Part shown: positions 1-11,180 of the stretch, piece by piece
Position numbering within the stretch: position 1 is the first letter of the stretch
How the letters are laid out: each line of letters opens with the position of its first letter
Assembly: GCA_021234155.1 (NCBI GenBank)
Contig: JAJEKV010000062.1
Span: 5,518,497-5,582,496, forward strand
Length of the DNA: 64,000 nucleotides
Direction: 5' to 3'
From: Isoetes taiwanensis
Taxonomy: Eukaryota > Streptophyta > Lycopodiopsida > Isoetales > Isoetaceae
Translations under genes and position numbers: made by a program
The notes under the pieces: model-generated
Seen by the model: only the letters and a program-made list of their open reading frames with translations
Told to the model about the DNA's origin: nothing
Database searches by the model: none

Positions 1-300
1 GACGGGTTCCTCCCATTCCTGCGAATGTCGAGTCTCAAATCGAGTGTCCCGTCGATACTTGATACTCCTAATCAAAGCCTCATATTTATTTGTTGGCATG
101 AGTCTCACTAGGAGCATGAGGAGCCGCGCGATAAATCTAGTGATGCGATGGTAGCATTCCCATGGCCCCTGATACAGACTGTCATATGGCTTGTCCAACT
201 CTCTTTGAATGTTTTGAACAACACAATTAAGTAGTATCTTGTATAGGGTCCAGCGTTGATAGTCGTCCAAGGGAAGTATATTCGAACTAGAAGCAGCCAT
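1..300 (-). CDS. Unrecognised ORF cut by the window edge
   Basis: An open frame of 100 codons runs from an ATG at 300-298 to the first base of the window without a stop, so its C-terminus lies outside. The protein begins MAASSSNILPLDDYQRW and is rich in Leu, Arg and Tyr, with a segment RFIARLLMLLVRLMPTNKYE that could be an amphipathic helix. I recognise no domain. The start is the first ATG after AT-rich sequence, and the GC palindromes at 390-443 lie directly upstream. It may be a host gene's first exon or the start of a transposon protein (for example the N-terminal part of a Harbinger-like protein), but neither can be supported from what is visible. Confidence 0.3.
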   Translation of the reverse strand, partial: MAASSSNILPLDDYQRWTLYKILLNCVVQNIQRELDKPYDSLYQGPWECYHRITRFIARLLMLLVRLMPTNKYEALIRSIKYRRDTRFETRHSQEWEEPV

Positions 301-384
301 GTGTAATGCACTAGAACGAGAGAAATTAACTAATTAGCAAATTATATTTCTCTCCCCAGAAAAAGATTCTAAATATACAAAATT

Positions 385-1060
385 CAAAACGCGCCAGGCG
401 CGTTCACTATAGTGTTTTCTTTCATAGAAACGCGCCTGGCGCGATTTCGTCCAATCTTATGTATGCAAGCAATCTTACGATATGCAAGCATATCTTATGA
501 TATTTCCTTGCCTAATGTTCTTTTCTGTTCTTGCATAGTCTGAACAGACTATTTTCCTTGTATCTAGAACAGACTATTTGTTTTTTTAAAACATTAGGGT
601 AAGAACAGATAGGCAAGGAATATGAACAGATAAATGAAATAAGATAGAGCAATAGCAGATAGGAATCTTTTTTTTCACAGAAACGCGCCTGGCGCGATTT
701 CGTCCAATCTTATGTATGCAAGCAATCTTATGATATGCAAGCATATCTTATGATATTTCCTTGCCTAATGTTCTTTTCTGTTCTTGCATAGTCTGAACAA
801 ACTATTTACCTTGCATCTAGAACAGACTACTTGTTTTTTTAAAACATTGGGGTAAGAACAGATAGGCAAGGAATATGAACAGATAGGCAAGGAATATGTT
901 CTTTTCTGTTCTTGCATAGTCTGAACAGACTATTTTGCTTGCATCTAGAACATACCATTTGATTTTCGAAAACATTAGGGTAAGAACAGATAAAAATGGC
1001 AATAACATTAGGCAAGGAATATGAACAGATAAATGAAATAGGAATAGCAATATGAAATAA
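385..1060. repeat. Tandem block with 13-nt GC palindromes and inverted repeats
   Basis: A unit starting AGAAACGCGCCTGGCGCG at 426 recurs at 679 (period 253 bp). The segment TTCTTTTCTGTTCTTGCATA occurs at 518, 771 and 899. The palindrome CGCGCC(A/T)GGCGCG occurs at 390-402, 431-443 and 684-696. Inside each unit CCTAATGTT and AACATTAGG face each other, as do TTCCTTGCC and GGCAAGGAA, so single strands could fold into long hairpins. It lies immediately 5' of the minus-strand ORF at 1-300. Confidence 0.75.
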
Positions 1061-1274
1061 AATCTGTTCATAATGCTATTCCTATTTCATTTATCTGTTA
1101 TGTTCCATATTTCTAAAACATAGCCTCTTCTTAATGTTAACCTGTTCTAATCTAAAGCATAGCCTGTTCTAAAACACTCAGAATCCTAAAACACTCAGAA
1201 TCCCTAAAACACATTCATTCTAACCCATTTTAAACATAACCCACTCATTCAGAATTATAAACCCATTCATTCTA

Positions 1275-1900
1275 ACCTGTTTGAAGCCGAGAAGCCGAGT
1301 TTGAAGCCAAGAAGCCGACAAATAGCCGAGTTTGAAGCCTTCTTTGAATCAGAGAAGCCGATTAGCCGAGAAGCCGAGTAACTAAGCACCTAGCTCATTG
1401 CCCAATAAACATAGTAAAACATAATGCACCATTTTCATTTTTAAGAAATCTTATAATGCCTACCTTGTGTCTCGTTTATCAAAGCTTTCTTTCCACTGGA
1501 AAGCCCTAGAATCGTAAGCAAGATCCCGCAAGAGGCTGTATCATAGTCAAAATTGTTATATCTGCATCCACATAAAAAAACAACTCAAAGACAAAAATCT
1601 TTACTTACATGCTAAACAGAGAATCGGAAGAAGGGCTTGGTAACGTCAACACCGGAAATTACCGGAAACACCGGAAAGAACGGCGAGAACACCGGAAAAA
1701 TTACCGAAACACCGGAAGAACGGGCGAACACCGAAAAATTACATGGAAACACCGGAAGAACTCGATGAAAAGGCTAAGGCGCCGGAGTGAAGAATGCAGG
1801 GTTTAGATTAGAAGAAGGCGAGAAGGCGCGCTTAGATTAGAAGAAGCCGACTTTAGATTAGAAGAAGCCGAAGTTTAGAAGCAAGAAGGCGAAAAGCCGA
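1275..1900. repeat. Minisatellite-like blocks (GAAGCCGA, ACACCGGAA, TTAGATTAGAAGAAGCCGA)
   Basis: Three successive short-unit repeats are visible. GAAGCCGA/TAGCCGAG units run at about 1285-1378. ACACCGGAA(A/G)A units run at about 1650-1760. A roughly 20-nt unit TTTAGATTAGAAGAAGCCGA recurs three times at about 1803-1875. The 65-codon ORF at 1609-1806 is a by-product of the second block. No gene is recognised. Confidence 0.65.
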
Positions 1901-2040
1901 AGGAAGGCTATTCTTGGCGAAAAGGCATGCAAAATGGAAGAGGAAAAGTTGAAGAGGCATTCGAACTGCCCGATTTTGTTCGAAAATTAATAATCGCCGG
2001 AACTATTAATACCTATAAACCCATATTTTCATATCTACTT

Positions 2041-5000
2041 ACTTAAATTGTGTTTGGGTGGTGTGTCCTCTTTTTCCTCCCGGTGGACATCGAATTCGGC
2101 CAAAAGCCAAATTTTGTGACCAGAAATTTGAAAATCCGGCAAGAAAAAGACTTTCCCCACGTTATGCATTTTTTTTAATTGGGGTTTTTTTTTTTTTTAA
2201 CGTGGCGTGGATGCGTTCTGAGGTGCCTTTGCCCGTTACACCTTTCTGCAAGTCTCGCAATTGTGGCGGTGGATCGGATCGCGCCATGCCGCCAGGTAAA
2301 CCACGCAACAAAGGTTCTTCTCGCAACTCTTGGGTTTCTTAGCTTCTCGGGTACTTCTTGACTCATCTTTGGTATGCCATTGTAGGCAACGAAATTCCTA
2401 TTCCTTTTTTCTCTTTTCAGCGAGCATGTTGAAATATTTACAGTTCATCATTATTTACCCTGAAGGCCGTCTTGCATGAGGTAAAATCTTTGATAATTCC
2501 TAAACTGCGATTTGTTTTTGATGCATCCATTTCGTTTCAGGCAGACACCTTTCTAAGTATGCCAGTTCAATTTGCCCTGGTTAATCTGCAAGATAAGCTG
2601 AGGTACTGGTGTTTTGCATTCTATTCCATTTCGGCCTGCCACAGAAGAAGATATGGATGGTAGATATACAGTTATGAAGCTATCTTCGAATGCTGGCTGC
2701 TGGGATGCATCCTGATGCGGCATTTCATAGGTTCTAGAGAAACGTGAGCTCTCAAAACTGTAGAGCGCCAAGGAAGAAGTTTCACAGGTCTAAGCTGGCA
2801 TCAACGTGGAACTTGGCATTTTTAGAGATGGATTTACATTTTTGGATGGGTTGATTCATGCTGCCCTAAGCATTGAATTTTGGATGAAGTAATCTTCAGT
2901 CATGAAACCGTTGGAATAGAGCAGTCATCACCGTTGGAACCCATCAATCTGGTTATTGTGGGAGAGTTAGTCTGCTCAGGCTCTTGGCACAACTACTATG
3001 CTCTTTTGGGTTGGATCCATATGAATAGGCATTAGAGGTAAGATATAATTGTTTTGTTTTGAATTTTAGGAATTCGAATCTTCCTCCAACTATGGCGATG
3101 GGCTAATTAGAGCAATTATGGCATGTTTTTTCTCTGATTGGATGGTTGCAGATTCGAAACGTTGGATTTCTGCCTTCTCCGACTTCCTAAGCTTTTATCA
3201 ATGCTTCTCCTTTCCGCCGCCTGCTCCTATTTCTTTTAATTTTATGGTAAAGCAGAGATGCCAAGCCCCTGTTCCAGTATACCCCAAAAGAAAGGAATGG
3301 CGTCTAATAATAATATCCTGGCATAGAGAAGGTTGATCTGCGCCTGAAGAAAAGCTATCTAAATACTCAATTTGAATGTAAGTTTTTTCAATAATTTGCA
3401 GGCTTATTAAGTATCTTAACTTTGTTCAGATCTTCTAAATATAGTAAAATTTGAGATTTGAGGTCATTTCATACTCTGTATTGTGTTTTTCCTATTTTCA
3501 TTTAATCCAAGCACCATATGTTGTATTGCCAATCCATTTGCCAATCGAATCTGTAAACCATGTGCCAGTTTTACCACTACCTGGTCCTGATCCTGAGCCA
3601 CCATTGGACTGCAAATCCATTGTGTGACTCATTATGATATCCATCTTGAAAAGACTTGGATTTATATGGACTTCTGCTTGCCCTGTGAATTATTATGATA
3701 TCCTTCACGTCCTGCATTTGTTTGGTAGCTTTTAAAGCTACAGCAGAATGCCTTTCCAAAAGAGCCATTGTAAAATTGCCATATGAAATACTTTGTTAAG
3801 AGTGCAAATGTAGGAATTTGGAATGGCAATCTATGAAGAACTAGAATCCATTTCTGCTACCAGGACTTGCTTCACATATAAAAAGCATGCAGGGTTTCTA
3901 TTTTGTAATTTGTGCCAATTTTGCTTCTTAAGAAGCTAAGGTTTTGTAATTTCGTGCAGGCTAAGGTGTTCCAATGCTTGAGCTTCTCTGTTGAGGCATG
4001 TTTTTTCGATGTGGACCATTATATGTTTCATCCTATTTGTATGCATGCGGTAATAGTCTTCAACACATTTTCTATTTATTCACCGGGGGTTTGTTTGGTA
4101 ATGCTTTCAAACGGGTTTTTTTTCCTTTCTTTGCTTCTATTTTGTTTTGTAAGCTCCCTCGTTGCTTCATAGGTCTGAACTTCCCATATTTTGCCCCTTC
4201 CTAGATATGTTGCAATTGTTCCATGCATGTGTCTTACCATGAGTACTTCCATATATGTGGTCCTTACCCTTATCTTTATTTCACTTTGTCATTGTAGTTT
4301 TTGCTAAAATTGCGACAATTGAGTTCGCTGTGAAACCACCTCTTCCACGTCAGGTTTCGTCCCTTGCAACATCTAAATCATTAAAAAGGTGAATGACCAA
4401 CTGTAACTTCTAGACTTTTTCTCTTACATAAAATCAATGCTACAGCAGAATGGACCTATATTGATGCAATTTTGAGAATGGACCTATATTATTTTGAAGA
4501 GCATCTTTTCAATGTTATGGCATACTTTAGAAGTGCTTTCCAATGCACAAGTTGATCTTCCATTTTAGATAAAGTAGGGTTGTTTATTTATAAGCATCAT
4601 TCCGGAATGGAGTTTGTCATCTATTGAGAGATAGGTGACATGTAATAGAGTTAGATATGAAGATGTTTTTGGGAATAAATACTGAAGCTGACGAAAAAAA
4701 TTCTATAAGTCTATACCACTCCCTATGACGAGGCATTGTATTTACAAGCATGTTAAGTCCTTAGTGCTAGGTTCCATATGTGCCAACTGATTGTTTGATG
4801 GATCAGTAGATGTATGAAATTGAAAAGTGACCAACTTATTCTATGGTTCAAATGACCAAAGCCTAATTTATGCATTTACAAAGTATAATTTGTTTGTTTG
4901 AGTTGACTTTAAACTCTATGCTATGCCTATAAGTAGAAGTTCAGATTTTAATTTGCTATTGAATTTTTGGACGTGTAAACTGTTAACAACATTTGAAGAA

Positions 5001-5390
5001 GTGATCGAAATGTTACCTCAAATGCACAATTCCTCCAACTATTTTTAAGGTAAAATCTAATTTTAGATGTTTTGTCCAATTTTTGTGTATTACATGTCAT
5101 AATATCAATGTTTTGCAATGGGGCATGGAGGTGCAAACTTTATGCTGATCAATGAATAAAATATGAGACGTGGTTTTTTGCACAATTTGTTTTCTACGTA
5201 GTGAAAGTCGATGTGATCATTAAACAAATGGCATTTTGGATAATTAGGGTAGAATTAGCATCATATTATTTGGTTGAATGGTTGTACTTAAGGATTGCTT
5301 CTTTGTAAATTGTGTAAGTGATGATTGTATTTAAGAATTGCTTACAACCCAGAAATACGCATATAATCCAGAAGTGATAACCATACATCA
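2041..5390. other. Intergenic stretch, no gene recognised
   Basis: AT-rich sequence with T-tracts. Short ORFs have no recognisable domains. Two places look faintly exon-like. One is a short + strand frame at about 2285-2341 (MPPGKPRNKGSSRNSWVS, then stop), followed by an AG-bounded frame at 2541. The other is a minus frame at about 3645-3503 ending in ...GNTTYGAWIK and a stop. Neither can be tied to a gene. Confidence 0.5.
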
Positions 5391-5639
5391 AAAGCCCATA
5401 TGTGCATTCCATACAACCAAGAAATTATGCCCATTACTCATGTTGGAAAGGACGGTATTTAAAGTTTTATAGATTTATGCATTCATGTCTACAATGCAGC
5501 TTGACTTATATGCACATACACGCGTATGGACACAATTATCAAGATACTCGCATGCGGCGGTCCTTATATCACGGAAACAATGTACATGCCTTGCTTATAA
5601 TTGGCAATGCCGGGATTGTTTTCACCCTCCTTATGCATA

Positions 5640-5664
5640 GCAATGCCAGGCACACATTTACTAG
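5640..5664 (+). mobile_element. Degenerate Helitron-type 3' terminus
   Basis: GCCAGGCACACATTTACTAG matches the terminus at 6024-6043 with one change, including the terminal CTAG. The hairpin before it has decayed (AGCAATGCCAGGC). The base after CTAG is A, not the T expected of an A^T insertion. It is probably the end of an old relative of the other two Helitron copies. Its 5' end was not found. Confidence 0.45.
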
Positions 5665-6013
5665 AGATGCGCCATTGTCATATGCACCATGTGGAGTATT
5701 CAGAGTTCCATTATGAACTAAAGAGTGCCAATGAACGATGACAAAAAATTATGCCTATCTGTACCTATCTGTTGTGATGTACTTAACTACTAGACATGAC
5801 ATTTTCAACATAAGTTTTGGGTCTATCTATCCACGTTTTCTACTTTAGGGAAAGGTTTACTTGGCCCCCACTTCACTTATAAAGCATTGTTTTCTCTACT
5901 AAAATTCATCCTTTAAAAATCATGTCCATTCTTGCAAGCATCAATCTGGGGTGTTGTCGGAAGTTGCACATATGAACGTTAAAGGCCAGGTAAAAACACA
6001 TGCTAGGACATTA

Positions 6014-6043
6014 GCCCGGCAACGCCGGGCACACATTTACTAG
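6014..6043 (+). mobile_element. Helitron 3' terminus (hairpin plus CTAG)
   Basis: A perfect 7-bp hairpin, GCCCGGC-AAC-GCCGGGC (6014-6030), is followed after 9 nt by CTAG (6040-6043) and a T. This is the standard Helitron 3' end: a subterminal hairpin, CTRR and host T. The stem is identical to that of the Helitron ending at 10522. The 5' end would lie to the left but could not be placed. TCTCTACTAAAATTC at 5894 has the right form but is preceded by T instead of A. Confidence 0.65.
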
Positions 6044-6051
6044 TGGTTTTT

Positions 6052-6345
6052 AAAAAAACATATTACCCATATGTTTGAAAAACCATACCCATACCGTTGA
6101 AAAACCATATTACCCATATGGTTTTTAAAATAGCATCTTACCCTAATGTTTTAAAGAAAAAACCATTCTAACCCTAATGTTAAAAAAAAAAAACAATTCT
6201 TACTCTAATGTTATTAAAAACCATTCTTACTCTAAAGTTGTTAAAAAACCACACTCTTAAATATTTTGAAAAACCATATTACCCATATGGTTATATTTTA
6301 AAAAAGCATGTTACCCTAATGTTAAAAAAAAAAAACATTATGTTT
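6052..6345. repeat. Low-complexity tandem repeat with TACCCTAATGTT units
   Basis: About ten imperfect units of roughly 30 nt built from ACCATTCTTACCCTAATGTT or ACCATATTACCCATATGG, separated by A-runs. The same core (as AACATTAGGGTAAGAACAG) occurs in the palindromic block at 590-1000. There is no coding potential. Confidence 0.65.
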
Positions 6346-6439
6346 GAAGGTTAAAAGTGTTAGATTTAATCTTCTTGGTAAGGTTCTTTAGAGGTCTTTG
6401 TACAGTTTCAAAAGTATGTTTTTCTTGAAAACATGTCTT

Positions 6440-9400
6440 CCAGATGTTTTTTGAATGTACTAACTTATTTTATGTTTCAGATGTTTTAGGTCAATGGTAT
6501 GCGAAGAAGCTAAAGAAAGTACCCCTAATGATGGTCCTCAAGGAAAGGAAAAATCCCCAAATGATGCATGATGCCCAAGGAAAGGAAAAGACACCCAAGG
6601 ATGACCCAAAGGGAAGAATAATGTCAAAGAAAAGGATGAAAAGAAATTGTACTTTATAATCGAAATTCGATTGGAAAAACAAGAAGGTCAACATCCTACA
6701 TGAATGCAAATGTAGAGGTAGTAGGAGAAGGGATTATTATTCTAGCAGATCCTATCAATGCGAAATCAATGATCAAAGATTAGGGGGAGGATAGGTTAGG
6801 TGTGGCAATCTCAAAATTATATGACAATTGGAAGAAAAAGGGGTCAGGTAAAGAGGAATGCCTTGCTTGTGTGAAGCAACTAAAGGTTGCAATGATTGTG
6901 GCATGGCCTAGGCACAGTATCCAATTGGAGAAAAACTACATGTTTCCTATGGATGCAGAACCATTGTCAATAAGGTTTACACAATGTAGCAAGAGGCCAC
7001 TTCCATCTTTCAAACATTATCCCACCAAAAGGTGCAAGTCAGATTATGATTGTTCTCCTGAAGCTATGATGAAGGTTAGAGGAGGTGAATGTTGTTGGGC
7101 TTAGAATGTTCACAATAGAGGAGTTGTTGGGAGCAAGAGCTACATATCAAGAACATAAGTGTGATAGTAGGAGAAATTTCATGTACACCATATTTGGCTA
7201 TGCAATTCAGGATGAAAGATCGAAGAAAAAAAGATTTCCATTGAACGGAAAGTGGATATGTTCGAAAGCATGGATGGCTATACAAGGAATTCCAACCTCT
7301 TCCTGGCACAACTGGCAAAAGAGATATGAAAATGGAACTAGAATTGCATTGCATGGGAACACTGGCCAGCAAAGACCAACCTCTAGGACTATAGCTGCAA
7401 AGGAAATATTTGAAACGTATGTGGAGTTCAATGCAGAAAACATGCCACATAAGAGTAAGAAGGATGAACAGGGTAGAGTTGTTGTTGAGAAGAGATTGCT
7501 CATCCCATTGTACCCAGAAGAGCATACTAGAGGAAATAAATGCATTGCTTCGGGAACTTGGAGTAGCCTCTATATCCCAGCCCAGTTTTAGTATGCTATG
7601 GAATAAGCATTTCAAGCATGTGACCATAGCAACTTCAAACAACTTTGCAAAGTGCAATTTGTGTGCTAAGCTGAAGGAGACTCTTGATAAGACTGTGCAA
7701 CCAAGTCTAAGGGCTAAGATAAGGGAACACATGAAGGACCATATGACTGATCAACTATCATGTAGATCAACTTATTGGATGTGGAGGACCTTGTCCGAAT
7801 GGAACCTAATAACCGCCTATGTATTATGCATGACAAGATGGACCAACAAAAAGACTTGTCTTCCACAATTCAAGTACATACCAAAGTCATGTGGAAGATC
7901 ATACCCTTTGCATTTCAATGGCTGGGGCAATCTTGCATGGCCAGATCTCAAACCTACTATGGGCATTACGGTTTGGAGTTGTGGAGTGATGGTCCGTGTT
8001 TTTCATATTGGGAGTATCATGAGGTGTTTAAGAAACTATGAGAATGGTTACAATGGTCACCTCCAGGGACCCTACAGACTAGCCACCACTACATAGTGCA
8101 TTGTTGGATGGAAACCGAATAATATTGAAAAGTTTAGCAAGGCAAGGTTTAGGAGGCATGGACCTAATGAACATGTTGGAGCTTCAACATCTCGTGCTAA
8201 ACCTCGAACTGCCTAGAAGGTTGCTCTTGCAACTTGATAACCATCTTTGGCCAAAATAAGAACAGTGGATGTTTTCTTTCTTATCCTACATAACATATTG
8301 TGGGCATTTTTGAAAGGGTTAATTTGGGGTTTCTAATGCCCTACATACTCATGAGGATGTGGATGCATTATTTGGAAAATATAGTCATGTTTTGAGACAA
8401 AGCAGACGTGACCAACTTTCCTAGGCTACTAGAAATATTCCATGGATGCACTACTCCATCTCCTATAGGATCTCTCATAGAAGAGGTGCCCATTGGAAGA
8501 GTTTTGTGGAAGGTTATAATTTTGAAGACATGGAAGGCCATTCTAGACCTCTTCAATTCACTTTTGGGTGAGAGATGGGATTCCAATCATGCAATGGAAG
8601 ATGAGACCTTCGGAGGAGAAGTGGAGAGGAGGGGCGAATCCGCATAGAGATGCGAATGGCAAGCCTATGATACCTCCAGGTCAACCAAAAGCTCTAAAAC
8701 CTACTACAGAAGTGAAGCAAGTGGGATTGACCCAGGATGGCATCAATGACTACATCAAGCATTGGCAAACTAATTCTGATGACATTAATCGTGCATTGAT
8801 AGATTACTGGAAGAAGGTGATTAACTTGTTGGATGAGGTAGACACATCCTCAGAAGAATTGACTGAAGGGTGGCTCCCTAAAAGCAGGTGGAGGACATTA
8901 GCAGGTGCTGAGGAAGATGATGGCACTCACTATTAGTAGCATTGTTAAGGCCCATGCTCCTCCTCAATCTGACAAACACTATGTTGGTCCCAAGAAAGAT
9001 AGGCCAAAATATCTAGGCCTAGATGTTTATGAACCAGCAACTGACGTGGAGTGCCACCAATTTGTGGTAGTAAAACCAGCAGATTTACAGACTTATCCGA
9101 TGTGGTTGGGATACACCATCTCAGATATTTGCAAAGAAGAAGGTGATGTTAACTTCAATAAGGTGCGTGTGGAATGGTGGTGTCCAGTGCACCAGTTGAC
9201 TAATGTCACCGATAAATAAAGATATTCAGATTGTTGGACAAAGAGGTGGAGGAGAAATCCTAGTGCTTTGGCTAGACATTGAAATCGTATTGTACTCGTG
9301 GACTCCAAAAACTATTCCAAGTAAAACAGCGAGAGTTACAATACCTCTGGATGTAAGGAATAAGGTTCTCATATCCTTGGGGATGCTGGTGGAAAAATGA
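6440..9400 (+). mobile_element. Transposase-like coding region, DUF7869-like family, frame-broken
   Basis: Consecutive + strand frames can be read through about 3 kb: roughly 6802-7104, 7085-7530, 7530-7765, 7765-8040, 8100-8410, 8410-8580, 8580-8936, 8905-9219 and 9203-9400. The order of motifs fits a large family known in plants and animals with an RNase-H-like core. HGNTGQQRPTSRT (about 7350) and LLIPLYPEEHTRG come first. A Cys pair in KCNLCAKLKETLDK (about 7650) follows. Then come IMHDKMDQ (about 7820), LLLQLDNH (about 8223) and THEDVDALFGKYSHVLRQS (about 8345). The Asp residues in the last three could form a DDE/D-type catalytic set. The C-terminal part contains VEWWCPVHQ (about 9165). 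The family name DUF7869 is from memory. No terminal inverted repeats were found. The frame changes may be decay or assembly errors. Confidence 0.6.
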
Positions 9401-9634
9401 AAAACTATGTAAATATGTTTTCTACATTACTATGTATCAATCACAATTAATAAAAGTTGTGTACTACTTGAGTTTCATGATATATGATGTTGTGATTTGA
9501 AGTTAAGGCGTGAATTTATATTAAGGTGTGTGATTGTATGTTAATGTATAGTGACTTTTATCAAGTTACTAAAAAATTGCAATATGAAATTTGTCCCAAA
9601 ATCAAGACATAATCCCAATTTAATTGAATGATGG
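9401..9634. other. AT-rich spacer, nothing recognised
   Basis: AT-rich sequence between the end of the transposase-like region and the point where similarity to the gypsy LTRs starts. No ORF, inverted repeat or terminator-like structure was identified. Confidence 0.5.
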
Positions 9635-9860
9635 TTTTAAGGTCTAATGGGCCATGTAGCTCGTATGGGGTATTGCCATGTGGCAATATAGAATATATTC
9701 ACATGTTGCATAACATGCGCATTATAATGGGTTCTAATGGTTGTGCCTCAAGGGACAACCCTTTATGATCGCCGTGTACGTGTCATCATATTCGACATGT
9801 ACTAGTGACGTGGTAGTATAATATACATATTTATACCGTATATTATGCCGAAACGTCACA
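9635..9860 (-). mobile_element. Ty3/gypsy LTR fragment (3' LTR of the split copy)
   Basis: GGTCTAATGGGCCATGTAGC and the following 200 bp are repeated at 18430-18653 and more weakly at 18800. The right boundary ...ACGTCACA adjoins a polypurine tract read on the minus strand, so this is the first part of a minus-strand 3' LTR. It is an old fossil and truncated on the left. Confidence 0.65.
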
Positions 9861-10521
9861 TTCTCCCCATCTTGAATTGATCTTTGCTGCAAATCATCGG
9901 AATCTTCTCACCTTGAAATCCTGCATTAACTTTACAATATATTTAATTACATACTTACTAGCTTACACAAGATTTAAACGATTATATTTACTCTAGGCTT
10001 TAACAATATTTATGACATTTACGTACGTCTTAGCGCGATTATATAAACACTAATCATAATTTAGACAATAATATTACATAGGTAAGGTTTTAATATCATA
10101 CACAAGAATTAGACATGTGCTTCTTATTCTCTTCCTTGGGTATTGCATTACAATTAGAAGTATATACCTAAGATGCACCCAAGTATATGTGAAATTAGTT
10201 TATTTTGTACAAGGACCATGAAGGTCGTACACCTATCATTGGAAGGAAATACATCCTTACCACGTTTAGTTAACATCTTAAATAAGCATTACCTTGGAAC
10301 CCTGCATGATCTCTGCTGGACTCCTTTAATACATGTAATTAAATTAGTTACCTTAAGGTAATATTCTCACATTAACATTATAGTAATATTGGATATATTG
10401 TTGATTCCAATAGTATTATATTTAACTGACGGTTCTATGATAACTTTAAGGCCTTATACATTCCCACAATTATGTCGAGGCAATAATTCTAATTCAGAAA
10501 ATATTTTAATTATTTATCATA
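9861..10521 (-). mobile_element. Ty3/gypsy internal region next to the 3' LTR, with polypurine tract
   Basis: The reverse complement of TTCTCCCCATCTTG (9861-9874) is the polypurine tract that primes plus-strand synthesis in this superfamily. The rest, non-coding by eye, is an inverted copy of about 29907-30335, for example around the words CACAAGAATTAGACATGTGC and CTTCTTATTCTCTTCC. It stops exactly at the Helitron 3' end, and the same gypsy copy resumes at 15516. Confidence 0.65.
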
Positions 10522-10678
10522 CTAGTAACATTGCCCGGCGTTGCCGGGCTTTAGTAACATGTTATGTTGGAGTGGGGATGTTGTGCTCGTAGTGTGATTT
10601 TTATAAATAGAGTGAAAGACTCACCAAATAATATTGCCTTAGGTCAAAATGCAAAAATATAACTCACAATTGTAAGAA

Positions 10679-10799
10679 ATGGGTGTTGTGCAATGGTGTA
10701 TTCATTTCCATGTGAATGAATTATTGTGCTGTCGGGCATAATGGGTGTTGTGCAATGGTGTATTCATTTCCATGTGAATGAATTATTGTGTTGGGCATA
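10679..10799. repeat. Two-copy tandem repeat, 62/59-bp units
   Basis: ATGGGTGTTGTGCAATGGTG starts at 10679 and again at 10741. The second unit differs only by a 3-nt loss near its end. It lies inside the Helitron, near its 3' hairpin. Confidence 0.85.
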
Positions 10800-11126
10800 A
10801 GTACAATATTTCTTTAAAAAACATAGAATAGCAAAGGGGGTCAATAGGAAGAGGGGCTCAATTAAAAATGCTATTATTATGCATTCTCAAAGTCTCATAA
10901 GAATGCTTGGACAATGAAAATGTATGACTTTAACATATTTGAAGGTTTTGTGTCTCTAGAAACCAGACTGCCATAATTAGCGTGTAGTTGCACCACTTCT
11001 TTTCCCTTGGTGACCCATGAAAACCTATTAGATCTAGACCCAAGTGTATGCTAAACAATAAATAAACCACGTGCGCAATCCTAAATGATTGGCATAGAAC
11101 CTTTTCTTTTATAAAAAATAGATGCA

Positions 11127-11180
11127 AGCTATAGACATAAGCACAATGTTGTCAGCTATAGACATAAGCACAATGTTGTC
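11127..11180. repeat. Two-copy 27-bp perfect tandem repeat
   Basis: AGCTATAGACATAAGCACAA followed by TGTTGTC occurs twice head to tail (11127-11153 and 11154-11180). A looser duplication of about 115 bp (GACC(C/T)CTTATTTCTAT... and CATGCCACTGTTTCAACA) follows at 11820-11965. Confidence 0.85.

Noticed and set aside
385-1060. The regularly repeated block considered as a CRISPR-like array.
   Set aside because: Plant nuclear context; units are long, irregular and share their 'spacers', so this is tandem duplication.
5402-5716. A 104-codon + ORF.
   Set aside because: It crosses a Helitron-type 3' end and shows no domain.
5894-6043. TCTCTACTAAAATTC as a 5' end giving a 150-bp Helitron.
   Set aside because: It is preceded by T instead of A, and the 5' end found for the related 5-kb element reads differently; kept only as a possibility.
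7076-7732. A 218-codon minus-strand ORF, among the longest open frames in the window.
   Set aside because: It is antisense to the transposase-like coding region, whose motifs are recognisable on +; the minus protein has no domain.
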